NCBI GenBank assembly: GCA_037042185.1
Contig: JAXQJY010000032.1
Location: forward strand, 558,001 to 622,000
Length of the DNA: 64,000 nucleotides
Reading direction: 5' to 3'
Source of the DNA: Sordariomycetes sp. S80-01Y
Lineage: Eukaryota; Ascomycota; Sordariomycetes
The notes beneath the pieces were generated by a model. That model worked only from the letters and a program-made list of their open reading frames with translations, made no database searches and was not told the DNA's origin. Made by a program: the position numbers and the translations under genes. The number at the start of each line of letters is the position of its first letter. Within the stretch, counting starts at the first letter, position 1. Of this stretch, positions 34,018-44,189 are shown piece by piece.

Positions 34018-34285
34018 TTCGTTTCCTTACTTTGTGCGTACTGAGTTGGTTGAGTTCGATGTCTTCCAACCGTAACACGCGACGGCGTATCATCATGGTA
34101 TGATGCGGCTGATAACGTAGGGCGTATTCGTAGGGCAGATTACCGTGCCTCCCCCGCTCGTGCTCCGCGTCTCAACGAGGCTGGGGAGGCCTTGGGTACC
34201 AATGATAATTAGCAGTACGCGCCCAACATCGCACTATTCTTGTCTACTCAGCCATTGTTCTCTTCACAGATCAGCACTCCTTGAA
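34018..34285. promoter_or_regulatory. Divergent intergenic promoter between NLR and PNP genes
   Basis: Only 268 bp separate the two start codons, so the receptor and its proposed effector probably share regulatory DNA. No specific site was identified. Confidence 0.5.
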
Positions 34286-35485
34286 ATGTCTAGCATGAGA
34301 CAGCCTGCTGACCGCGAATCTTTCCATGTCGCTCTTATTTGTGCCCTGCCTCTCGAGGCAGACGCAGTTGCGCTTCTTTTTGATCACTTCTGGGACCGAG
34401 GCGGTGATCCGTACGGTCGCACGGGTGGTGACACCAACTCCTACATCACCGGCCGCTTTGGTGGTCACAATGTCGTCCTTGCCGTGCTCCCAGGCATGGG
34501 CACAACGGATGCAGCAGCAGCAACAGCCAGCCTACGATCAAGCTACCCCCGCTTGAAGCTTGCTCTACTTGTTGGCATCTGCGGTGGAGTACCGAAAGTT
34601 GATGGCTACGACGTCTTTCTCGGTGACGTCGTGGTAAGCAGATCGATCATCCGCTACGATTATGGCAGACAATATCCTGGTCGCTTCGTCATCAAGGACT
34701 CGGTCGAAGACCGTCTCGGCAGACCCAACACCGAAATTCGATCTCTTCTTGCTATGTTCCAGACAGAGCTTGTGAGGGAAAGGTTGCAAGGAAAGGCAAC
34801 AGAATATTTGAAGCAATTACAAACTGCGGCTATCCAGAAAGCCAGGCGAACAAAGTACCAGAACCCGGGTCCAGCTGAGGATAGATTATACCTACCGCAG
34901 TATGCCCATCGTCACCGGAAATCGTGCGATGTGTGTCTTGCCGGTACCTCTTTCTGTGAAGCGGCTTCCAAGGCATCTTGCGAGGACCTCGGCTGTGACA
35001 AGAACGCGTCGGAGACGAGGAGAAAACGTACTCAAGATGATGGCTATCAAACGCAGATACTCATCGGACGCGTGGGCTCAGGCAATGCAGTCATGAAATC
35101 CGGAGTGGACCGGAATCGAATCGCCGCTGAACATGGTCTCATCGGGTTTGAGATGGAGGGTGCCGGTACATGGGACCAGGTCCCGTGTATCGTCGTCAAA
35201 GGTGTTTGCGACTACGCCGACAGCCATAAGGACAAGAAATGGCAACCTTTTGCGGCTGCGACTGCCGCGTCTGTGGCCAAAGCTATGCTAGAACGCTATT
35301 CTGCAAGTGATCGTCCAGCAGTCGCGCCTAGGGGTGAGAGGTTGGTTACCCAAGATCCGGTTGAGAAATGCTAACAAATTGAAGATGAGATGCAACCCGT
35401 GAATGGCAGATCCGTCTCCCAAAACTCCTTTGGAAACGGTGCCCGAATTATTCAAGGAGACGTGGGGGGCAACGTGACACTCTAA
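34286..35485 (+). CDS. Nucleoside phosphorylase-like (PNP_UDP) effector with C-terminal amyloid-like motif
   Basis: The start at 34286 (MSSMRQPADRESFHVALICA) is preferred; the open frame extends upstream to 34145. Without splicing the frame stops at 35374. A 51-bp intron (35334-35384, GTGAGA donor, GCTAAC branch, TTGAAG acceptor) instead joins exon 1 (to 35333) to exon 2 (35385-35485), giving 382 aa ending in SFGNGARIIQGDVGGNVTL. Domain signatures are LICALPLEADAV, LPGMGTTDAAAATASLR, LLVGICGGVP, GRVGSGNAVMKSG, the ribose-binding FEMEGAGTW and CDYADSHKDKKW. Families with this domain cleave nucleosides or nucleotides; PNP effectors of the bacterial Detocs system are known to destroy ATP. A small Cys-rich insert (CDVCLAGTSFCEAASKASC) is unusual. 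The role as an NLR-triggered effector is inferred from the motif and the neighbour. Confidence 0.9.
35334..35384 (+). other. Intron controlling presence of the amyloid-like tail
   Basis: GTGAGA donor, GCTAAC branch at 35370-35375 and AAG acceptor. Retention ends the protein at GERLVTQDPVEKC with no motif; splicing adds the motif-bearing exon in frame. Confidence 0.75.
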
Positions 35486-36600
35486 CTTAATTCCCCTTCG
35501 GATGCGTTCATGACACAGTAGGATTGTGTGATCTGGAAATATATACTGCGTTATCAGAAAGATCAAGGTCTACCCCCTACTTTGAACCAGATGACCTAAA
35601 CAGATGCTTTCAGGTAGATGTAATGCACTGTCGTTGGAATGTCTTCCGTGACGGCGTCTGAGGTATTCGCAGTTTTGTAGAATGCTGAGCCGAGTAAGGC
35701 TGGGCTTCGCCCCTATATCTGAAGCTAAATATGCATTTTTGGCTGCGACGCATCTCAGAGAGGCCATGTGCGCCGAAGTGCTACATGTCTGATGAGAGGT
35801 GCTGGGAGAGAATCGAGACACAGGTGATCTTGCAACGTATTGGCACGTCTGCGCCCGCCGCGACGAAGCCAACAGCCCATGCTTGCAGGTAAGGCTCGAC
35901 CACTGGACTGTGGAATTTGTCGAATGACGTACCCGCAAAGAATGTTGAAGATTGGGGAGGAGAAGGTCGCAGACGTCGACACTGTAATTCGCTAGTGCGG
36001 TACATGTGGCCTAAGGAAGCGGGTACATGGGGGTCAATAATCTTCGTCCCAACAGGTCTTCGGCGACACACATTGCGCCTTCTTCAGTAACAATCTCTGA
36101 GGATTACGCCGAACCAGATGTTGTGATTCCCTTCCTCCCTGTAAAGTCGCGCTAACTGACAAATTCTCCTCTAGGCCCACGACTGTTTCATCTCGGGAAG
36201 AGTGGCGTTTTTGCCCCATCTCGTTCATCAGCGATGATGCGAAAATCGAGGAATCCCATCTAACAATAAGACTTTCCGAACTTATTCCCCGCAATTCCCG
36301 TGGATCTTGACCGTGGGTGCGATCTCGGATGCTGGCGTCGGCATCGACTTCGACAGCGTCATAGACTCGAGCTAATCACGGAGCTCGACCAGCTTTGTGC
36401 CACTGAATCACAGCATTCCAAGACATCACCGTGAAGAGGTGCTGAATGATTGCGTCGATGATTAATAGACTTGTAATAAATGGTGGACTCTTGAACTACT
36501 TGCCTCCCAAATTCGCAGCTATTTCTACTTGAGATGCCAGGTCGCGCTTCGTTTTCCCATCTGTAAATTGCTCAACTGCACGACCAGAACAAGAATCAAC
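35486..36600. other. Intergenic, PNP to catalase
   Basis: About 1.1 kb without a supported gene; it includes the catalase promoter and 5' UTR. Confidence 0.5.
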
Positions 36601-38372
36601 ATGGCTCCCGCAGCTACCGATAATTCCTTCAAGGCCCACGCGGCCACCCAGTTCGCAGCCTATGAGAGCGACCGCCAGAAGTCGTCCAAGGACTGCGTCT
36701 ACGCCACGTCCAATGGCGTGCCCATGCCGCATCCCTACGAGACGCAGCGAGTCGGCGAGAATGGACCGCTGCTTCTCCAAGATTTCCATCTGATTGATCT
36801 GCTCTCACATTTTGATCGTGAGCGCATTCCCGAGCGTGTTGTTCACGCCAAGGGCAGCGGCGCGCACGGCTTCTTCGAGTGCACTGATCCCTGCGAGGAC
36901 CTTTGTCTTGCGGATCTCTTCTCTGAGAAGGGCAAGAAGTGCCCCATTACGATTCGATTTTCGACAGTCGGAGGCGAGAGCGGCAGCCATGATCTGGCAA
37001 GAGACCCGCGAGGCTTCAGTGTGAAGTTTAGGACTGATGAGGGCAACTGGGACATGGTTGCCAACAACACTCCGGTCTTCTTCTTGAGGGATCCGGCCAA
37101 GTTCCCGTTCTTCAGTAAGTCCAGTCCGTATTTATGTCTCAGTCTCACAAACTAACTTGCGAAGTTCACACGCAAAAGCGCGACCCATCTACTCACCTCA
37201 CCCATGCCGACGATTCGACCCATTTCTGGGAGTATCTATCACAAAACCCCGAGTCTATTCACCAAGTCATGATTCTCATGGGAGACCGGGGTATTCCCGA
37301 CGGCTACCGCTTCATGCATGGCTACTCTGGCCACAGCTTCAAGCTCGTCAACAAGAAGGGCGAATGGGTCTACTGTCAGATCCACTTGAAGTCTATGCAG
37401 GGTACCAAGTTCATCACCCAGGAGGATTCCGCCAACTACTCGCCTGACTACTCGCAGAAGGACCTGTACGAGGCAATCCAGCGCGGTGAATACCCCAAGT
37501 GGAGCCTTGAGGTGCAGACGATGACACCGAAGGAGGCTGAGGAGTTGTGGGAGAAGGAAAAGATCAATGTCTTTGATTTGACGCATGTTTGGCCGCACAA
37601 GAAGTTTCCGCTCAGGAAGATTGGCGAGTTGACTCTGAACGAGAATGCTGTTAACTACTTCGCGGAGATCGAGCAAGTTGCGTTCAACCCGTCGCACATG
37701 CCCCCTGGGATCGAACCTTCTGCCGACCCCGTGTTGCAGTCTAGGCTGTTCTCTTACCCCGACACTCATCGTCACCGCATCGGAGTCAACTACCAGCAGC
37801 TGCCCGTCAACGCACCGCGCACTGCCTACAAGTTCGGCAACTTCCAGCGCGACGGAGGCATGGCATTTTTCAACCAGGGTGCTCGTCCAAACTATCTGTC
37901 ATCGCTTGACCCCATCCAGTTCCGCCAGCGCTCGGTGGATCTGGACAAGACGCACGGCCACTTCACGGGCGAGGCAATCACCTTCCTCAGCGAGATTCGC
38001 GAGGAGGATTTCAAGGCCCCGCGCGCACTCTGGCAGAAAGTCTTTGATGAGCCTGCACGCGAGCGCTTCATCGGCAACGTCGCTGGCAAGATGGAGGTGT
38101 GTCCCAACAAGGAGATCCTCAAGCGCCAGATCGCCATCTTCCGCGAGGTGGATGACGACATTGCCAAGCGACTCGAGAAGGCTACAGGCATTAAAGGATA
38201 CGATGGAATTGCTGATATGAAGTTCAATGGAACTCACAACGGCATGACAAAGGACAAGAGCAAGAAGTACGCGAATGGAATCAATGTGACGATGTGCACT
38301 AGCGCGACCGAGAACAATGGCGCGCCGAAGGCTGGTACACATGGGAGGATTGGCGTTAATGGGTCTCACTAA
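36601..38372 (+). CDS. Catalase (haem, monofunctional)
   Basis: Two exons, 36601-37114 and 37165-38372, with a 50-bp intron (GTAAGT donor, AACTAAC branch, GCGAAG acceptor), giving 573 aa. It disproportionates hydrogen peroxide. The distal histidine is H82 in [19 protein letters not shown], the distal asparagine lies in [13 protein letters not shown], and the proximal haem tyrosine is in [15 protein letters not shown]. Other conserved blocks are [34 protein letters not shown] and [19 protein letters not shown]. There is no signal peptide and no clear PTS1 (ends VNGSH), so a cytosolic location is likely; length fits small-subunit catalases with a short extension. ATG 36601 is chosen because [18 protein letters not shown] begins the conserved region. 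It lies between the two NLR loci. Confidence 0.96.
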
Positions 38373-38889
38373 GAGGCTGCATAGTATACAGGGGCGACCA
38401 AAACAAGTGTCCGCCTACTTGCATGGTAGAAACTAACAAGGCCGGCTATTTTTGGATTTGCCGATGTATCTAGTGCGAACATTCTACAGCTTTAACAGTG
38501 CAAAGTAGCGACTACATGCGGTCCTATTCGTTGGCTAATTGCACACCCCGCAGACGCCAACTCGACCATCTAGTCCGTTGATCAGCCACCCAAGGACAAT
38601 ATTGCATACGGACTCAACGCATCACCGAGTGTTGCTGCTGTTCTGCATCGGTGGAACATCTGATCTATGTCTCCTCTATGAATCGAACTACCTACCATAC
38701 ACCATGCTATCCTCTTCTCCATAGCATCTTCGAGGCGCTTGTTGCCGAAAGTGTGATGAATCACGATGCTAACACTTCTGGGATTGCTTACATAAATGAA
38801 GGGGTGGGCTGGGAGACGCGAGCGTTTCGTGAGCCATGCAGATTTCAGAAATGAGCAATGTAAGATTGGATAGTTACTGTAAAAGATCC
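38373..38889. other. Intergenic, convergent (catalase / second NLR)
   Basis: About 520 bp of 3' flanking DNA. No supported gene. Confidence 0.5.
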
Positions 38890-41800
38890 CTAGACAGCGT
38901 TTTGCGTGTAGCTTGCGTTCCAATTTTCCAAAGTCGACGCGCTTCTGATGGTGTCGGGATGAGACGGACCAAGTTTGATTCTCCTCAACCTGGCACAGCG
39001 CTCTAGTAGATCGGTAGCCTCGAAAGTGCGACCTTGACAATGCCAAGTAAAGGCCAGATTATTCATGCTGCTTAGTGTATCCAGATGCTCCTCGCCCAGC
39101 ACCCGCTGTCTCGTCTCCATCTCCTGCAGCTGTAGCGACTCTGCCTCTGTCCATCTCCCCTGGTTCCTGTATATCGATGCCAGGTTGGCCTTGCTGGTCA
39201 GTGTATGCGGATGCTCCTCGCCCAGCACCCGCTGTCTCGTCTCCATCACTTGAAGCTGTAGCGACTCTGCCTCTGTCCATCTCCCCTGATTCCCATAAGT
39301 CAACGCCAAATTGGCCTTGCTGTTCAGTGTATCCGGATGCTCCTTGCCCAGCACCCGCTGTGTCGTCTCCATCACCTGCAGATGTAGCAACTCTGCCTCT
39401 GTCAATCTCCCCTGGATCCTGCATGTCGACGCCAGGTTGGCCTTGCTGTTCAGTGTATCCGGATGCTCCTTGCCCAGCGCCCGCTGTGTCGTCTCCATCA
39501 CCTGCAGCTGTAGCAACTCTGCCTCTGCCCATCTCCCCTGGTTCCCATATGTCGCCGCCAGGTGGGCCTTGCTGTACATTGTATGCGGATGCTCCTCGCC
39601 CAGCACCCGCTGTGTCGTCTCCATCACCTGCAGATGTAGCGACTCTGCCTCTGCCAGTCTCCCCTGATTTCTGTATGTCGACGCCAGGTTGGCCTTGCTG
39701 GCCAGTGTATGCGGATGCTCCTCGCCCAGCACCCGCTGTCTCGCATCAACAGCTTCATCAAGGTATTTCTCGGCATTGTCCCAGCGGCCTTGAAACAAGA
39801 ATATCCCGCTCATTTTGTGAAGAAGAGACGCCATATTCAACTCCGGATCACCTTTTCTTTTGTCCTTCATTGCCAATACAGCATTGGCATGCGGCAAATA
39901 CTGCAGACACAGATCTCGGTTCTCGAATCCCCCGTACGGAAAGGCATTGGATACCACTTTAAGCGCAACCTGTGCGAAGTGTCCCATTTTCCCTCTCATG
40001 ACAAGCCATTTGCGCGTCACAAGCTGGACCAAACGATGCATATCGACGGTCTTGTCTTTTCCCTTTGATATGAAGGAGAATGCCTGCAGAGTACCCAGCG
40101 CTTTTGCCACCGCCGCCAAATCGCTCCCCTCCAATGGTTGAGCAGGCCGCGCAAGGATATAGTAATCCTTCACAAAGCTTTCTGGTATACTCTGTCGATC
40201 CAGGAGGCTGGTCATAGAAAGCACCCAGCTTGCAAAACTGTGCTGCTTTTCGATTTGCTCAAATGATATGATCCAAGTTGCCGTCACGGCGTGCGGTGTG
40301 TCGGACTCTATTCCGAATGCTTCAAAAGGCTCGCTTAGGCGATCTACGAGGCCTTCGTCGCTTTCATCTAGTAACTGTATGTAATCATTGATGGTTATGC
40401 TGTTCTCTCCGATAAAGGCCGTTGCTTGCGCAAGTGCAAGCGGTAGATATTCTAGTCGAGCCGCCAACGGGGTTGTAATCTCCATTGGAATTTCGTCATC
40501 CGCCATGGTAACACGGACGAGCTGTAAGGCTTCCATGTTCGTCATACTCCCCACCCCTATTGGGGGCTTGCCAGGCGCCAGTCGACTTGCTGTCTGCTTG
40601 TTCCGGCTAGTGATAAGAATCGACCCATGCGCGCATGTAGGTACGAAGCGGCCCAGCTGACCTGCTCCAATTGCAGAAGCTGAAGGGTGCGTATCGTCCT
40701 GCTGCCGTGGTTGGAAGAAGAGCTCGGTATCGTCCGCATTGTCGATGACCATGAGCCACCGACCTCGATACGTCCTTTCCAACCAGGTTCTTACCAAGGC
40801 TAGTGTGTCCGGCTCAGGGTCGTTATGCCCCGGTATCTTACACTGTTGGGCAATGAAAGTATAGCTATCCAAGAACCGTTCAGCGCTGCTTGCATGGACC
40901 CAGAACACTGAGACTTTAGGGCATATATTCCGTAGCCAGTATACGTAGGACAACGCAATTTGCGTTTTCCTAAGGTTCTAGTGAGATAATGGTCTCTTTA
41001 TTGTGAGGTGGATCGCTTACCCAATGCCCCCGAGGCCATATAGAGCCACTCTCGACCTTGGCTTCGCCACATTCGTACAAAAGCCGAGCTGTGAAGCAAT
41101 GTTCTCAAGGTGAGAGACTCTCTGCACAAATCCTTCGTTCTCGGGGTACGGAACCAGAACTAATGATCGATTAGTACACTACGCTGATAAGACGAATCAT
41201 CACATACACCATGGACCCGTACTCGTCTGGGTCACGACTAACTTGCATTAGCTCTTGAACTCACACAGACCTTCATTCACGCACTTTCAGTCGGCACCCA
41301 TTCTTGAAGGAAGCCTTTCATACACGCTGCGGCTGCAGCTGCGGCATATCGCTGCCATAACCTGTTCTTATGGCTGTCGGCATAGTCACATGCCCCCTTC
41401 AACACCATGCACGGGAAGCTGTCCCAGGCGCCAGCACCCTCCATCTCGAATGCGATAACGTCTTCTCTCTTGGCAATCCTGTCGCGGTCTCTTCCCGATT
41501 TCATAACAGAGTTTCCAGAGGCAATAAGCCCAAAGTGCACCATGGGACTGGGCTCGGCCAGCTGGGATAGTAGGCGCTGCCGTGTCACAGACTGACCGTC
41601 GCAGCCAAGACTATCACACGTCTTGCCACTATCTTGGTGCTTGTAGTCGGGCTCAAACAGTCTGTCGTGTGCCTTACCGGGGTAAGCGGCGCATAGCTTT
41701 GGTCTTTGTTGAAGCACGCTCAGGTGACTGGCTATGCGCTTCTCAAGCTGCTCCCGGCCTCGTAAGCCTCTCACTTTCGCGAGCGCGGCTCGAATATCGG

Positions 41801-42299
41801 CAGGAGGTCTCCCCAAGCTGTCCAAGATGGTACTTTTCCGCTCGAAAACCCCATCCATCTGCCGTCCGAAATCGTATTGCACCACGCCTTCACTAATGAT
41901 GACGTCGCCCAGCACTCTCTCATCATCATCGCCACCTGGGACGACCCCACAGATTCCGACGACGAGCCCGAGCTTGATATTGGGAAAGGTCGTCTTGCAA
42001 GCGCTCGCGACCGATGCGGCGCTGGCTACGCCCATACCCGGCATATGTGCCAGAACGACATTATGGCGACCGATGACACCTGTCGAATAAGCGTTGGGGT
42101 CGCCAGGTGTCTTTTCGAACGACAGCCCTTCATCGTCCCAGTGTAAGTCGAAGACAGCATCGACAGCATCAGCTTCGAGTGGTAAGGCGCAGAGGATGGC
42201 GATGTGGAAATCGTTACGCGACTTAGGGCGAGGCGGTCGGTCGCTGCCGGGGCGCGTGACCATGCTGGGAGTTAGCGAATATTCGATTAGGCAAGACAA
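38890..42299 (-). CDS. PNP_UDP - NB-ARC - TPR fusion NLR
   Basis: Four exons on the minus strand: 42299-41285, 41237-41208 (30 nt), 41159-41021 and 40969-38890, giving 1,087 aa. An ATG at 42263 would shorten it by 12. Introns are 47 bp (GTGCGT/GTTAG), 48 bp (GTATGT, TACTAAT branch, ATTAG) and 51 bp (GTAAGC/CTTAG); phases agree throughout. Without splicing, the PNP part and the NB-ARC part look like two separate frames. Order: PNP domain (LCALPLEADAVDAVF, MPGMGVASAASVAS, VVGICGVVPGG, FEMEGAGAWDSF, CDYADSHKN); linker STGPWFLVPYPENEGFVQR; NB-ARC with P-loop LYGLGGIGKTQIALSYVYWL split by intron 3, Walker B WLMVIDNADD and LEYLPLALAQATAF; then six good plus one degenerate 42-residue TPRs (VLGEEHPHTLTSKANLAS). 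This matches the PNT1-type fungal NLR design. Confidence 0.92.
38960..39830 (-). repeat. 126-bp tandem repeats encoding TPR units (second NLR)
   Basis: Six near-identical units share the DNA core CAGCACCCGCTGT(C/G)TCGTC on the plus strand. High nucleotide identity between units indicates ongoing homogenisation or recent expansion. Confidence 0.85.
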
Positions 42300-44189
42300 G
42301 AATGCCTCAACGATCTATTCGACTGTACTTTTGCGAAGGTATTGACCATTCCTCGTACTTATAGAAAGCAGTGTTGGAGCCGATTAGTCGAGGCAGAGCG
42401 GGGTGTTGTGCCAGCCTGATTCACGTTACACGAAAAAGGCACAGCCAACAGCAAGCGCGTATGCCGCCAATCAGGGGCTTAGCCCACCGTGGCGATGCTT
42501 GTTGCAGTGTTGCATATCGTGAATGAGCCTTCGAGACATGATGCGTTATTGCTGTGAGCTATGGGAAGTTTGCTCGATCCGTAGATGCCAATGCCGTTGT
42601 AGGTGCGCGAGCAATGGAAAAGCGACTGAGCGTGAGAAATGACGGTTCATGACGGGGCAGCCCTGAAGCGATTACGTTTTGACGTGAAGGTTTTCTACAG
42701 CAGTCTTCCAACTTTTTTTTTTCTTTTCTTTTTGTTTAATCTCGACGGCCTTGAGGAATTTTTCACCCTTTGAGAAGTCCCATGTAGACAGTGCGCCATG
42801 CGGGTAAGCTAGGATACTTTTCATGCAAGAAATGCGTGGTCGCCGTGTGAAAGTGTAGGGTAAGTAAGTGAAGGTTATAATTGCAGGGCCAGTAGGCCCT
42901 CCTGAAGCCGAACAGCGAAGCGTTGTGACTAATCGCAGACCCATCAGATCACGTGCTCAACAGACCGGGCGAATATTGCCGGTTGTTTAGGGAGGTCAAT
43001 GATGCAAATGAAAACGAGCCCCGTAACGTATAGTGTACGACAGCCATCAAATAGTGGATGGCCATGCTGCTACTGTGAGACTGGCCCAAGAACGCACAAT
43101 AAATGACGATGCCTCAAATACTGGGATAGGAGCGCCGGGGTGTACATAGCTCCAACGAAGAGTGGGGAGCATTCCGGCTGTGGTAGCGACTTTACACTAC
43201 CAAGCATGAGCGCCTGCTGCACTGTACGTGCCCCACATCATTCAAAAATGGCCGTCTGGATGGATGTTACGGTTATGCCTTGTGGCACAGACCTGGGTGC
43301 AGGACAGATCGTTTACCTTGCTAGATCAGCCGGCTGACACTTTAGTCATCCATAGTCACGTGTGGTGACCGCGTGGCTACCAACGCCTCGCGGCCCTCCA
43401 CACTCTCTTGAATTGAACAACCAATTCAACCCATCTGTGACCACCTCAAAGTGTTACAATGGATTTTCTTAATCGCATCTAGCGGACACTCGTTTCGGCC
43501 GCCACTGTAGTTATATACATATGAAATAAACTAAAAGGTTGCACGTCAACAACTGTCTTATCGGTAGTGATGTGGGCAAAGGAACAGTTAAGGCATCTAT
43601 TCTTAATAAACACATGACCTCTTATGAGCCTTTTCCTCTCTATCAACCGATTTTTGATAGTGGTTGATAGTACGCGTGGCTCGTCTACCAGCTAGATGCC
43701 AATAGCACAGTAACCCCCAAGTACGCAACCCCAATATCAATGCAACTTCCATCCGTTCTGCCTCACAATGCGACGGAGCTGCGGGGCCGATAGCGGGGCC
43801 GTGATGTCCCGGAAATCCGGGCTGATTTCCCCTTTCGGAAATCTTCAACTCCTTGGTACGCCTCGACAACGGCGGGCTACCCTCATAAAATCCCAGCGTG
43901 ACACAGCATGTACGGTCTGACTATCCTGGATATCCGAGAGCAACTTCCCAGTCTGTCATCCAAGCCCTCGGAAGCCGTCAGACTTGGCTCCCTCCGCTTT
44001 TGGCTAGACGGAGCGGGGAAGCCCGGTTATTTCGATATCCGGGGAAGCCTCGCCCGCCAAAACCCCGTTAAGCGAGGTTCCAGGGTCTGTGTCTTGGCGG
44101 CGTGAACTCCGGATTTTCCCACATCGAACCTCTAACCTCCGCCTCATCCCTCATCTGGATCAGCAGCCTGGATCATCACTGCAGTCGCC
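42300..44189. other. Intergenic, with a T-rich run
   Basis: Almost 1.9 kb without a supported gene. A T-rich stretch (runs of T broken by C) lies at about 42712-42738. Confidence 0.5.

Noticed and set aside
41277-42299. Stand-alone PNP gene ending at 41277
   Set aside because: A GTGCGT donor just before that stop and two further introns join it in frame to the NB-ARC-TPR exons, so one fused gene fits better. Transcript evidence could still reverse this.
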